This document shows, one piece after another, positions 28,102 through 37,313 of a stretch of 64,000 nucleotides of DNA. The position numbers were made by a program, and so were the translations under genes. Source of the stretch: Bacteroidota bacterium (GTDB lineage: Bacteria > Bacteroidota > Bacteroidia > AKYH767-A > OLB10); the NCBI GenBank assembly GCA_016713525.1, contig JADJOZ010000001.1, positions 620,001 through 684,000 on the forward strand, written 5' to 3'. Each line of letters begins with the position of its first letter. Position 1 is the first letter of the stretch. Below the pieces are notes generated by a model. The model was given only the letters and a program-made list of their open reading frames with translations. It was not told the origin of the DNA and made no database searches.

Positions 28102-29610
28102 ATGAAATTTCTGAAACAAATTAACTGGATTGGTGCTGGATTTATAGTTGTGGGTGTTGGATTATCAATTCTAAACTTTATGAACTTTCGGAGTTTATGG
28201 TTAGATGAAGCTATGTTGGCATTGAACATCGTTAATAAGTCGGCAATGGAACTTTTACAGCCTTTGGATTACAATCAGGTAGCTCCAATAGGCTTTTTAC
28301 TACTGGAGAAATGTTTTGCAACTTTATTTGGTAATGCTGATTGGTCGTTGAGGATATTTCCTTTGATATCGTTCTTTTTAGCTGTGTTTCTTATATTCTC
28401 GATAACTAATAAAATATTGCAAAGTAAATTAGTCGCTGTATATACTACTGCTTTTTTTGCAACAACATTTATTGTATTATCATATTCAACTGAAGTCAAG
28501 CAATATATTACAGATATTGCATTTGCCTTATTAATTTTGAAGGCTTCGATTACTTACAATGATAATGGTTTTAAAAACAAATGGTGGATTTATGCAATTA
28601 TCGGAGCCGTCTCTATTTGGTTTTCTAACGTTGCAATATTATTGCTGTTTTCTGGGGGGATATATTCTATTTACAAGACACATTACACTTTTGAAAAAAA
28701 ATATCTTAGACTCGGTATTGTATTAGGATGTTGGATGATTTCATTTTTGGTATATTTTAGTTTATTTATTTATAACCATCCAACAAAAAGTGGAATGGTA
28801 GATTTCTGGCAAGAGGCGGGTGCATTTTTACCTAAAGATATTTTCAGTTTTGACTTTTATGAAACTCTTTTCATTAAAATCGGACTATTATTCAAATTCT
28901 CAGGTTATTCATCATTTTCACTGGTATTATTACCGATATTTTTAATGGGATTATATTATCTTGGTAAGAATAAAAGAGGAATGTTATTTCTCTTAAATTT
29001 TCCTTTGATACTTCATCTCTGTTTGTCTTATTTTAAATTGTATCCTTTTGATAAACGGTTGGTTCTGTATTTATATCCTTTTTTGCTGATTGTAATATTT
29101 AGTGGATTTTATTATATTAATACTATTGCGAAAGTTAATAACCAAAAGTGGCTTTATATTTTACCTCTTTTACTTGTTACCAACATGGTATTATTATTTC
29201 GTTCCGGATTCCCTGTGGAGAAAGAAGAAATCAATGAATCATTGTCATACATGGATTCTAAGTATAGAAAAGGTGATGATCTATATGTTTATTATGGGGC
29301 AAGTCATGCATTTGAATTTTATAAAAAAAGTTTTAATTTTTTCTCAGTGATAGATAGTTCAGATGTTGTTTTTTCATTTGATAACAGAAATAATTGGTCA
29401 GATTATAAACTGCCTGTTATGAATATGAATAAGTCAGTTTGGATTATATTTTCTCATGTTTATTGGATCAAAAATGCAGATGGTCTTACCGAAGATGAAT
29501 TTATTTTGAACATTTTTAAAAAAAATGGTTATCAAATTATTGACGAACAAAAATATTTCGGATCTTCAATACATCATGCAATTAAAACAATTCCATCACG
29601 CAACCTGTGA
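28102..29610 (+). CDS. GT39-like polytopic glycosyltransferase / ArnT-PMT family membrane protein
   Basis: About 500 residues from the ATG at 28102 (in frame with the upstream lipoprotein-like segment). The first TM helix (WIGAGFIVVGVGLSILNFMNF) is followed by RSLWLDEAMLALNIV, the acidic DE motif in the first periplasmic loop that defines GT39/GT83-type enzymes, and then DYNQVAPIGFLLLEKCFATLFG and NADWSLRIFPLISFFLAVFLIF. About ten TM helices follow, with a soluble C-terminal domain of about 140 residues after FRSGFPVEKEE. Family members transfer a sugar from a polyprenyl-phosphate donor at the periplasmic face; the acceptor here is unknown. The GT4 gene 1 kb downstream may belong to the same glycan pathway. 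Confidence 0.75.
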   Translation: MKFLKQINWIGAGFIVVGVGLSILNFMNFRSLWLDEAMLALNIVNKSAMELLQPLDYNQVAPIGFLLLEKCFATLFGNADWSLRIFPLISFFLAVFLIFSITNKILQSKLVAVYTTAFFATTFIVLSYSTEVKQYITDIAFALLILKASITYNDNGFKNKWWIYAIIGAVSIWFSNVAILLLFSGGIYSIYKTHYTFEKKYLRLGIVLGCWMISFLVYFSLFIYNHPTKSGMVDFWQEAGAFLPKDIFSFDFYETLFIKIGLLFKFSGYSSFSLVLLPIFLMGLYYLGKNKRGMLFLLNFPLILHLCLSYFKLYPFDKRLVLYLYPFLLIVIFSGFYYINTIAKVNNQKWLYILPLLLVTNMVLLFRSGFPVEKEEINESLSYMDSKYRKGDDLYVYYGASHAFEFYKKSFNFFSVIDSSDVVFSFDNRNNWSDYKLPVMNMNKSVWIIFSHVYWIKNADGLTEDEFILNIFKKNGYQIIDEQKYFGSSIHHAIKTIPSRNL

Positions 29611-29965
29611 TTCAGTAATTCATTTTTGTTACCTGTGACATTCATGTACACTAAGAATGTCTACGTATTCATCGAATACAGTCATTAAAAACAATACATA
29701 AAAGCATATTTCTTTCATATCCCGGGCTTCACGATTTTACTTGTTTTGTAGATGTTTTTAAATACTTTTATCGGATAAAAGAATACTGAAACGCTGTAAC
29801 TCTGGAAACCTTCAGGAAAATTCCAAATCCGGATTACTCTGAATTAGGTTTTGTGAATCGATAAACATATGAATATCAATATATTAAATTGTTATTCAAA
29901 TTAGTAACATGAACCTAAATAGTAAAAAGCAATTAATAAACTAACCGACTTAAAACTTAATAGCT
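29611..29965. other. Intergenic region with a 17-bp palindrome
   Basis: No gene. CTTTTATC (29765-29772) and GATAAAAG (29774-29781) form a perfect palindrome about a single central G, which looks like a regulator-binding site. It is 185 bases upstream of the lipoprotein gene at 29966. Confidence 0.4.
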
Positions 29966-30418
29966 ATGGGACACAACAATAAATTGAAACGTACTCTCCA
30001 TATTTTTTTGATTTTTGGTGTTAGTGTCGTAATTGTGAGTTGCAAACAGGAAAAATTTTCACTGTTAGGAAAATGGAGTGGAAGCCCGGTAGAGAATTGC
30101 CCTAATCAGATGTTTTCAAAAGGAGTGAAAACGGCAAATTATGAATTCTTACCAAACGGTGTTTGTAAGATATCCTTTGAAGGTAGTAATGGAATGGAAA
30201 GTGCAGCGGTTAATTTCCCTGAATCACAGTATAATCTTACTTCTGATTCATTGATTCTAACATTTTCTGACAATGTGTATACCCGACAGGCATTTAAATA
30301 TGAAGTGAAAAATGAAAATGTTATTGTTCTAACCAGAAGCTATACGCTGCAGACTGATCCGCAATCAAGCTGTTCATCTGTTACAGAATTAACCAGAACA
30401 ACAAAAGGATTAAATTGA
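29966..30418 (+). CDS. Small lipoprotein (lipocalin-like size)
   Basis: 150 residues. The signal sequence ends in a lipobox (FGVSVVIVSC), so it should be a lipid-anchored protein. The mature part starts KQEKFSLLGKWSGSPVENCP, and the LLGKWSG opening with later paired strands (YEFLPNGVCKISFEGSN; SLILTFSDNVY; NVIVLTRSYTL) resembles the lipocalin-like/DUF-type lipoproteins of Bacteroidota. It has three cysteines beyond the lipobox. Function unknown. It stands alone, with spacers of 355 and 143 bases. Confidence 0.65.
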   Translation: MGHNNKLKRTLHIFLIFGVSVVIVSCKQEKFSLLGKWSGSPVENCPNQMFSKGVKTANYEFLPNGVCKISFEGSNGMESAAVNFPESQYNLTSDSLILTFSDNVYTRQAFKYEVKNENVIVLTRSYTLQTDPQSSCSSVTELTRTTKGLN

Positions 30419-30561
30419 GTAATCCATTATTTGATAAATGGTAAAACACAATTAGCAATATATGGTATTTGTATTTCTTCATACTATTTATCATCCTTAT
30501 TTAACCGATTTTGTAGTAAAAGTATTTTCTCTCCTTTTTATACCCCAACTAATTCCAACAG

Positions 30562-31614
30562 GTGAAAAGAAAAATTGAGTTCATTTATTGGTTTGCATAC
30601 TACAATTTTGACTCACCCAGTGTAAGATATAGAGCCAGATATCCGCTTGATTATTTTGGACGTAAATTCAATGTTGGAAGTTATCTTGTTGTGCCTGGTT
30701 ATACTTTGAAAAAAATTGCTTATTTTTTGAAAGTTTATTTTTCTGTACTTTTATTTAGAAGAAAGAATTCTTTAATAGTAATTCAAAGGGTTCAGTCAAA
30801 TTTTATTTATGCCACCCTTTTGAAATTTCTTGTAAGGGTTAGACGGCAAAATACTGTTTATGACCTCGACGATGCAGATTATCTGGAAGTAAATCCTGAA
30901 ACCATTTTTTATTTTGTCAGATATTGCAAAGTAGTTTCGGCTGGCAGCAGGCAAATTGAAACTTATTTGAGTCGATTCAGTAATCACATTGTTCATACAA
31001 CATCACCGGTTGTCGATCTGGAAATTGTAAAAAAAAGTAGAAATTCAATTTTTACGATTGGATGGATTGGCGGGTTTGGCGGAGAACACAAAAAAAGTGT
31101 TATTGATTTTGTGTTTCCGGCAATAAAGGCACTTGATTTTCCTCTTAAATTAATTGTCATGGGCGTTCAAAATTCAGAAGATATTGATTTTATTGAAAAT
31201 TATTTTTGTACAAATTTGAATGTAGAAGTTGAAATCCCACTTAATATTGATTGGAATGAAGAAGCTGCCATTCAGCATAAAATTGTGGCATTTGATATTG
31301 GTATAGCAACTTTAACAAACTCGGAATTGCAGTTATCAAAGAGTGGAATAAAAGCTAAACAATACCTGAATAATGGAGTTCCTGTTTTAAGTACCAATCT
31401 GCCTGAAAACAATAGTGTTGTTGTAGACGGCGTAAATGGGTATTTTTGTACCACAGTAAATGACTTCAGGGATAAGTTCATCCTTTTCAGGAATATGGCT
31501 GACACAGACTATTTAAGATTTGTAGAAAATGCGAGAAAATCAGTTGCTAATTTTGACCACAACAAATATTTCCATGACTTTGAAAAAATGATCAGCAGTA
31601 ACGATAGGAACTGA
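30562..31614 (+). CDS. GT-B fold glycosyltransferase (family 4/1-like)
   Basis: 350 residues, starting with GTG (KRKIEFIYWFAYYNFDSPSVRYR). The N-terminal domain contains the SxSxRYRARYPLDYF segment usual in this group. The linker shows TVYDLDDADYLEVNP. The C-terminal Rossmann domain begins FTIGWIGGFGGEHKK and holds the nucleotide-sugar signature KSGIKAKQYLNNGVPVLSTNLPENNSVVVDGVNGYF, which is the usual KxxEYxAxGxPVV..G..E.V.....G region with Lys in place of the first Glu. It probably builds a surface glycan or exopolysaccharide. The upstream spacer has no clear promoter consensus. Confidence 0.75.
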   Translation: MKRKIEFIYWFAYYNFDSPSVRYRARYPLDYFGRKFNVGSYLVVPGYTLKKIAYFLKVYFSVLLFRRKNSLIVIQRVQSNFIYATLLKFLVRVRRQNTVYDLDDADYLEVNPETIFYFVRYCKVVSAGSRQIETYLSRFSNHIVHTTSPVVDLEIVKKSRNSIFTIGWIGGFGGEHKKSVIDFVFPAIKALDFPLKLIVMGVQNSEDIDFIENYFCTNLNVEVEIPLNIDWNEEAAIQHKIVAFDIGIATLTNSELQLSKSGIKAKQYLNNGVPVLSTNLPENNSVVVDGVNGYFCTTVNDFRDKFILFRNMADTDYLRFVENARKSVANFDHNKYFHDFEKMISSNDRN

Positions 31615-31848
31615 ATATTATTTACGTATTTATGATTTCAGATTACCTTTCTGAAGCAGAATTATGTAAGAAGATATGAAAAATTTAACAAACCGCTCTT
31701 GAATGGTTTTGAACTGAAATTATTTTAAAATGTTAGCATATTGTTTTGATATAATTAATTGCTACCTTTCGAGTCAGAATCACTTCTAGCGCAAAATCTG
31801 GCTATTATTACTGGAAGTATCGTAGTTTACTTTAATATTTGATTATTT

Positions 31849-32612
31849 ATGACCGATATTTCTCTGAGCAAGATTCAACTAGTGAATTATGTAAGATTAT
31901 TTGTATTTCTAGTCATTGCCTATGGTGTATCTAATATTTTTAGGTTTAATATTTTTGAAATCAATGATGCTTTAGGAAAATCCTTTACATGGAGTTACCT
32001 GATTATTGAAGGAAGTCTTGAAGGAACGGGGATTTTGTTGCCGGTATTTTGGGTTTGTGGATGCTTAAAAAACAGCGTCCGATTGGCATTTCTTTCTTTG
32101 GTACTTCTAAATCCAAAAGCTTATTAATGGCACTGATCCCTGCAGTATTATTGATTGGTATGGGGTGCAGAATAAATATGCAATTGAACCCCATTTATTC
32201 GGACTCATGCAGCGATCGGCAGTTTCATTTATTGTATCATGGAAGAATATGGATGGAGAGGTTACCTTCCAGGAAGAATTTAATTTTTGAAACCGGTTTT
32301 GAAGTTTTTACTAATTGGATTTATCTGGTATGCCTGGCATTTAAGCTTCCTGGCAGATACTTCAGTAATTAATAATTTGTTTTTTTAGGAACCTTAATTA
32401 TGGGAAGTTGGGGGAATTGGGAAAATTGCTGAATTAACAAGCTCGATTCTGGCGTGTTCTTGTTTTCACCTGATTGTAAATATTTTTATGTTCAATCACT
32501 CTTTAATGATGCCTTTACCGGAACATCTAAATTAATAATATTGGTAACCTGCATATTGCTTTGGGTTCTTATTCTTATTAAATGGAAAAAGGATCTGGTA
32601 CTTGAAGGTTAA
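31849..32612 (+). pseudogene. CPBP-family intramembrane metalloprotease, multiply frameshifted
   Basis: The pieces of one CPBP (CAAX protease/bacteriocin-processing) protein lie in all three frames. Frame 1 gives the N-terminus (MTDISLSKIQLVNYVRLFVF...). Next come GLWMLKKQRPIGISFFGTSK, then VQNKYAIEPHLFGLM, then motif 1 as IMEEYGWRGYLPGRI (EExxxR present), followed by an in-frame TAA. Then come motif 2 in GFIWYAWHLSFLAD (histidine present), GIGKIAELTSS after another shift at a G5 run, and a last TM segment ending ...LVLEG at 32612. At least four indels and one stop are needed. Some may be sequencing errors, but their number makes a decayed gene more likely. The usual length is about 230-260 residues, which matches. 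Confidence 0.75.
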
Positions 32613-32620
32613 GAATTTAT

Positions 32621-33949
32621 TTATTTAGTTTCCCTTGCAATATCAAAAGGCAACTGCAAGTAATTCTTCAGATGCTGATTCGAGAAATGGGTGCTATCTT
32701 CACTGATTTCTGCCGAATGGAGCCATCCGGAATCGGGGAGGGGTTTAAGTGTTACCAAAGTGGCATGATCCGGTTGTTGCATGATTAATTCCATTCTTGC
32801 ATCATAAGCATTCGCATATGCTGAAGCTTTTATAATCTGTGGAAGAAAAGTTGCTGCGATGTACAGCACTCCAATTACAGCATAAAATTTAGTGATCCCC
32901 GCAAGGGAAATTTTTAAAGTGCTGTGAACACCGGCATAACACGATAAAAAAGCTGCATAAATAGTAAAGTAGAGCGATATTTGTGTCCATGCCCGCTCAG
33001 GTCCCATTTCCGACATCACCCAGACAACAGGTCCTAGAGAAAGGAATACCAGAATCAAAAATATACCGGAAACATGTTTCAGCAACCGGGTGGTCATCCA
33101 TTCATATTTTTTCATCTGACCAATCAGCATCCAGGGCATACTGAACAGTAAAGTGGCAAGTGCTATAGCAGGCAGCTTGATGAAATACATCTTGAATAAT
33201 GCTTTCGCCAGAATAAATGCCTTTGCGGCAATAGTGGTTTGTGGAAGAAAACCGGCACGAATATGATGTCCCTCACCAGCATAACTGATTGCAAAGGCCA
33301 TCAATATAGCAGTGAGAAATACCAACAGTTTCAGAAATTCAGGTCGCGTTGCAGTGCGTTTCGAGTAGGTATAAATGGCATATGCCACTCCGGCCAACAG
33401 CAAAACGAAAGCCAGCGGTTCATAAGAGGCACCGGCATATATTCCGGAACACACCAGAATGAAGTACGGTAAAATTCCCTTTCGTTTACCTGTAACCTCT
33501 GCGACACCGAAAATAGCCGCAATGCAACCATACAGATACATGGTACTGGTGTTTATCCAGAAGAATACATCGGCAATGCTAAAGCAGGAATAAAATAACG
33601 AAACGGTTAAATAACCTGAAAGAATTGCTGCGGTTTTAATTTCAGCAATAAAGTTGAACGTAAGTCGCATAAAGGCCAGCCAGAGCAGCAATAAGCTAAT
33701 GAGATGGTAGGGTAGAAGTGAATCAACAGAATGCTTCATAAGCCACACCATGTTCATTAAACCCATAGCCATCCATCGGGTATTCCAGGTTTCATAATAG
33801 AACTTGATACTTTCCATGAAGCCCACTTCCCGGAAACGGAACATAAATTCAAAATCATCGGATGCAGCACGATTAAACCATGCCAGCGCCAGGAAGGAGG
33901 CAGCAAAAACCACCAGGGCAGGAATCAGGGCTCGAAACGGTCGTATCAT
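32621..33949 (-). CDS. DUF6056-family polytopic membrane protein
   Basis: 442 residues with about ten TM helices. The opening (PFRALIPALVVFAASFLAL, then ASDDFEFMFRFREVGFMESIKFYYETWNTRWMA) is characteristic of the DUF6056 family. There an acidic DD in the first loop and a YxxWxxRW motif resemble GT-C glycosyltransferases (the DDF-like site and first-loop location are the basis). Its function is not established; a lipid-linked sugar transferase role is plausible inference. It is convergent with the CPBP remnant (eight bases apart) and is separated from rplT by a strong terminator, so it has its own transcript. Confidence 0.7.
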   Translation of the reverse strand: MIRPFRALIPALVVFAASFLALAWFNRAASDDFEFMFRFREVGFMESIKFYYETWNTRWMAMGLMNMVWLMKHSVDSLLPYHLISLLLLWLAFMRLTFNFIAEIKTAAILSGYLTVSLFYSCFSIADVFFWINTSTMYLYGCIAAIFGVAEVTGKRKGILPYFILVCSGIYAGASYEPLAFVLLLAGVAYAIYTYSKRTATRPEFLKLLVFLTAILMAFAISYAGEGHHIRAGFLPQTTIAAKAFILAKALFKMYFIKLPAIALATLLFSMPWMLIGQMKKYEWMTTRLLKHVSGIFLILVFLSLGPVVWVMSEMGPERAWTQISLYFTIYAAFLSCYAGVHSTLKISLAGITKFYAVIGVLYIAATFLPQIIKASAYANAYDARMELIMQQPDHATLVTLKPLPDSGWLHSAEISEDSTHFSNQHLKNYLQLPFDIARETK

Positions 33950-33994
33950 AGGGCTGTAATTCGCTGAAATTACGAAAATGTGGCGAGTTTAGAA

Positions 33995-34032
33995 CAAAAA
34001 AAAACCGCTCTTATGAGAGAGCGGTTTTTTTT
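33995..34032 (-). terminator. Strong, probably bidirectional intrinsic terminator
   Basis: CCGCTCT and AGAGCGG form the core stem around a six-base loop (34004-34023), extended by flanking AAAA/TTTT pairs. A-tracts and T-tracts lie on both sides. It follows the rplT stop and closes the thrS-infC-rpmI-rplT operon. Confidence 0.85.
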
Positions 34033-34045
34033 TGCAACAAGAATA

Positions 34046-34390
34046 TTATTTTACAGATTCAACAACTGATTTAAATGAATCAGGGTTGTTCATTGCCAGA
34101 TCGGCAAGTACTTTGCGGTTCAGATCGATACCTTTTTCGTGCAGTTTTCCCATTAGCTGAGAATAGGAGAGACCATGCTCTCTCGCGCCTGCATTGATAC
34201 GTTGAATCCACAAAGCTCTGAATGATCTTTTCTTAGCTTTACGGTCACGGTAGGCGTATTGAAGACCTTTTTCAACCGTGTGTTTTGCAACTGTTAATAC
34301 ATTTCCTCTGCTGCCCCAGTTACCTTTGGCTTGTTTGAGGAGTTTCTCTCTTCTGGCTTTTGAAGCCACTGAATTTACTGACCTTGGCAT
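34046..34390 (-). CDS. rplT: 50S ribosomal protein L20
   Basis: 114 residues, the usual length. It begins MPRSVNSVASKARREKLLKQ, followed by the conserved GNWGSRGNVLTVAKHTVEKGLQYAYRDRKAKKRSFRALWIQRINA block that contacts 23S rRNA and, in other bacteria, the operon leader. It is essential early in 50S assembly. It is last in the minus-strand thrS-infC-rpmI-rplT operon, 82 bases after rpmI and followed by a strong terminator. In model bacteria L20 represses rpmI-rplT translation through mRNA structure; I did not identify such a structure here. Confidence 0.97.
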   Translation of the reverse strand: MPRSVNSVASKARREKLLKQAKGNWGSRGNVLTVAKHTVEKGLQYAYRDRKAKKRSFRALWIQRINAGAREHGLSYSQLMGKLHEKGIDLNRKVLADLAMNNPDSFKSVVESVK

Positions 34391-34472
34391 TTTACATCAT
34401 TTTTTGGTGATAGCGTTTCTGCTTTTAAAGAAACTTAAGCTATTTCCCTGGTTAATAATTAAACAATTAATT

Positions 34473-34667
34473 TTAAGCAGAAAGCATTCTTTCAACACGG
34501 GATGCGTCAGATTTGTCGACTAATCCTGAGTGAGTAAGTGCCCTTTTGCGTTTCGTGCTCATCTTGGTTAAGATGTGGCTCTTGTACGCATGCTTACGTT
34601 TGATTTTACCAGAACCGGTAAAGGCGAACCTTTTTTTGGCGCTGGAATTACTCTTCATTTTTGGCAT
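34473..34667 (-). CDS. rpmI: 50S ribosomal protein L35
   Basis: 64 residues, normal length. The sequence MPKMKSNSSAKKRFAFTGSG opens it, followed by KIKRKHAYKSHILTKMSTKRKR, both typical of L35. It is a small basic protein of the large ribosomal subunit. It lies between infC (56 bases upstream) and rplT in the conserved operon order. Nothing is unusual. Confidence 0.97.
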   Translation of the reverse strand: MPKMKSNSSAKKRFAFTGSGKIKRKHAYKSHILTKMSTKRKRALTHSGLVDKSDASRVERMLSA

Positions 34668-34723
34668 GGCTTCTTTTGTAATTTAAGTATAATAGATATT
34701 CGAATTATCTGTAATAAGTATTT

Positions 34724-35329
34724 TTATTTTTTGGCCTTCTTCGCAGGTAAAGGAACCAGATGGAGGAACATTCTGTTACCTTCCAGCTTTGGCAATTGCT
34801 CAACCTTACCATGATCGGCAAGTTCCTGAGCAAATTTCAGGAGGATAATCTCTCCTTTTTCCTTGTAAGCAATGGTACGACCCTTAAAGTGTACATATGC
34901 TTTTACCTTTGCGCCCTCTTCTAAAAACTTGATTGCATGCTTCACTTTGAAGTTGAAATCGTGTTCATCGGTATTGGGCCCGAACCGGATCTCTTTCATC
35001 ACCGATTTGGCTGTCTTTGCCTTAGTCTCTTTCTCTTTTTTCTTCTTTTCGTAAAGAAATTTTTGATAATCGACTACCCGGCAAACGGGTGGATCTGCTG
35101 TAGGCACAATCTCTACCAAGTCCAACGCCTGCTCTTTAGCAAAGCCTCGGGCTACTTCGATAGGATATATATCCGGTTCAATGTTTTCTCCTACGAGCCT
35201 GACACTGGTAGCGGTAATATCTTCATTGATATTGTGCTCGTTTTCACGCTTCTGGTATCTGTTAGGTCTGTTATACCTATTACCTCCACCTGATGAGCCT
35301 CCGCCTGGTTTTTTAAAAAAAGTAGAAAT
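34724..35329 (-). CDS. infC: Translation initiation factor IF-3, starting at an ATT codon
   Basis: 201 residues. A start at the TTG of 35125 would remove most of the N-domain. The frame stays open upstream and encodes the rest of it: NEHNINEDITATSVRLVGEN, then IEPDIYPIEVARGFAKEQAL, preceded by a Gly/Ser/Asn-rich leader. The frame has no ATG. It has an ATT at 35329-35327, five bases after the Shine-Dalgarno sequence GGGAGGT. IF-3 genes in many bacteria start with AUU as part of autoregulation, so this start is well supported. The C-domain carries DPPVCRVVDYQKFLYEKKKKEKE and MKEIRFGPNTDEHDFNFKVKHA. IF-3 binds the 30S subunit and proofreads initiation. It lies 43 bases after thrS. Confidence 0.92.
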   Translation of the reverse strand: MSTFFKKPGGGSSGGGNRYNRPNRYQKRENEHNINEDITATSVRLVGENIEPDIYPIEVARGFAKEQALDLVEIVPTADPPVCRVVDYQKFLYEKKKKEKETKAKTAKSVMKEIRFGPNTDEHDFNFKVKHAIKFLEEGAKVKAYVHFKGRTIAYKEKGEIILLKFAQELADHGKVEQLPKLEGNRMFLHLVPLPAKKAKK

Positions 35330-35342
35330 GTGTTACCTCCCT
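35327..35342 (-). promoter_or_regulatory. infC: Shine-Dalgarno sequence and ATT start of infC
   Basis: On the minus strand AGGGAGGT (35342-35335) is followed by five bases and ATT (35329-35327). Bacteroidota genes seldom carry such a strong Shine-Dalgarno sequence. Its presence with an AUU start fits IF-3 autoregulation, in which free IF-3 discriminates against its own non-canonical start. Confidence 0.85.
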
Positions 35343-35372
35343 CTAATTATGTGATACTGGTACTTATTTATT

Positions 35373-37313
35373 TTATTTTTGATTTAATGCAAGCATTACT
35401 TCGTCATTCAGATGCTTCTGAAACTGATCGAGACTCATGGAGCCCAAATCACCTTGTCCATGCCTTCTCACCGAAACGGAATTGGATTCTACTTCTTTCT
35501 CTCCAACTACCAGCATATAAGGCACTTTCCTAACTTCTGCATCCCGGATTTTACGTCCAATTTTTTCGTCCCTTTCGTCAACGAAGGCGCGAATATCGGA
35601 ATTTTTTAGCAATTCAGAAACATTTTTAGCATAATCATTGAATTTGTCGCTGATTGCCAATATGATAACCTGCTCCGGAGACAGCCATAAAGGGAAGTTT
35701 CCGGCACAATGCTCAATAAGTACCGCAATGAACCTTTCCAGAGACCCAAATGGAGCCCTGTGAATCATTACCGGACGGTGCTTTTGATTATCGGCACCGG
35801 TATATTCCAGTTCAAAACGCTCCGGTAAATTGTAGTCAACCTGAATAGTACCCAATTGCCACTTCCGACCCAAAGCATCCTTAACCATGAAGTCGAGTTT
35901 CGGACCATAAAAGGCAGCTTCACCGGTCTCGACCACAGTCTTCAAACCTTTTTCAGCAGCTGCTTCAATAATAGCTCTTTCCGCTTTTTCCCAGTTTTCG
36001 TCGCTACCAATGTACTTCGATTTATTTTCAGGGTCACGCAATGAAATTTGAGCAGTAAACTCAGGGAAATCAAGTGCTCTGAAGACATATAACACCAGGT
36101 CAATAACTTTCATGAACTCTTCTTTCACCTGATCGGGGCGACAGAATAAATGCGCATCATCCTGGGTAAAGCCACGAACCCGGGTCAATCCATGCAATTC
36201 GCCACTTTGCTCATACCGGTAAACGGTACCGAATTCCGCATAACGGATCGGCAATTCCTTATAACTGTGTGGCTTGCTTTTATAAATTTCACAATGGTGT
36301 GGACAATTCATAGGCTTCAGGAAAAACTCTTCCCCTTCAGCAGGAGTGCGAATTGGCTGAAATGAATCGGCACCATATTTTTCGTAATGACCTGAAGTTA
36401 CGTAAAGATCCTTATGGCCAATATGTGGGGTAACGACAGGTAAATAACCAGCTTTCAACTGTGCTTTTTTCAAAAATGATTCCAACCGTTCACGTAACTG
36501 TGCTCCTTTGGGTAGCCACAAAGGGAGACCCATACCTACCTTTTCAGAGAAGGTAAACAGCTCCAGTTCCTTACCCAGTTTACGGTGGTCACGCTTCTTA
36601 GCTTCTTCCAGAAGTGTCAGATAATCAGTGAGTTCCTTTTGTTTTGGAAAGGTAATTCCATAAATCCGGGTCAACTGTTTGCTCTTCTCATCACCACGCC
36701 AGTAAGCACCGGCAATGTTCATGAGTTTTACTGCTTTAATGCTTCCGGTATCCGGAATATGAGGTCCGCGGCACAAATCGGTAAAATTACCCTGTGTATA
36801 AAAAGTGATGGTTCCATCTTCCAGATCCTTTAACAGATCAAGTTTATATTTATCACCTTTTTCCCCGAAATAAGAAATGGCATCCTTTTTTGAAACTTCT
36901 TTACGGATATACTGATTGCCGGCCTTAGCCAGTTCCAGCATCTTATCTTCAATTTTCTTGAAATCATCGGACGATAAAGTTCCCTCACCTAAATCAACAT
37001 CATAGTAAAAACCATTTTCAATGGGGGGGCCAATACCGAATTGAATTCCGGGATATAAGGCTTCTAATGCTTCAGCCATAAGGTGAGCCGAAGAATGCCA
37101 GAAAGTCGATTTACCTTCTGTGGCATCCCATGTCAGCAATTCCAGCGTAACATCGTCATGAATGCCACGGGAGCTGTCCCACACAACCCCATTAACCTTC
37201 GCAGCCAAAACATTTCTGGCCAAACCTTCACTGATACTCTTTGCCACTTCCATGGAAGTGGTTCCTTTAGGGTATTCCCTGACTTTACCATCGGGGAAAG
37301 TAATCTTGATCAT
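35373..37313 (-). CDS. thrS: Threonyl-tRNA synthetase
   Basis: 646 residues, normal length. Domain order: an N-terminal TGS domain (MIKITFPDGKVREYPKGTTS); the editing domain with HSSAHLMAEAL (HxxxH zinc/editing site) and the CRGPHIP cysteine region; the class II catalytic core with motif 1 near LKKAQLKAGYLPVVTPHIG, motif 2 (YRYEQSGELHGLTRVRGFTQDDAH) and motif 3 (IHRAPFGSLERFIAVLIEH). Catalytic zinc ligands include the Cys of MNCPHHCEIYKS. The anticodon-binding domain follows from about 540. It charges tRNA-Thr and clears Ser-tRNA-Thr. It is the first gene of the thrS-infC-rpmI-rplT operon and divergent from the T9SS gene at 37603. Confidence 0.97.
   Translation of the reverse strand: MIKITFPDGKVREYPKGTTSMEVAKSISEGLARNVLAAKVNGVVWDSSRGIHDDVTLELLTWDATEGKSTFWHSSAHLMAEALEALYPGIQFGIGPPIENGFYYDVDLGEGTLSSDDFKKIEDKMLELAKAGNQYIRKEVSKKDAISYFGEKGDKYKLDLLKDLEDGTITFYTQGNFTDLCRGPHIPDTGSIKAVKLMNIAGAYWRGDEKSKQLTRIYGITFPKQKELTDYLTLLEEAKKRDHRKLGKELELFTFSEKVGMGLPLWLPKGAQLRERLESFLKKAQLKAGYLPVVTPHIGHKDLYVTSGHYEKYGADSFQPIRTPAEGEEFFLKPMNCPHHCEIYKSKPHSYKELPIRYAEFGTVYRYEQSGELHGLTRVRGFTQDDAHLFCRPDQVKEEFMKVIDLVLYVFRALDFPEFTAQISLRDPENKSKYIGSDENWEKAERAIIEAAAEKGLKTVVETGEAAFYGPKLDFMVKDALGRKWQLGTIQVDYNLPERFELEYTGADNQKHRPVMIHRAPFGSLERFIAVLIEHCAGNFPLWLSPEQVIILAISDKFNDYAKNVSELLKNSDIRAFVDERDEKIGRKIRDAEVRKVPYMLVVGEKEVESNSVSVRRHGQGDLGSMSLDQFQKHLNDEVMLALNQK

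Noticed and set aside
34872..35054. Plus-strand ORFs opposite infC and thrS
   Set aside because: Antisense shadows of conserved core genes.
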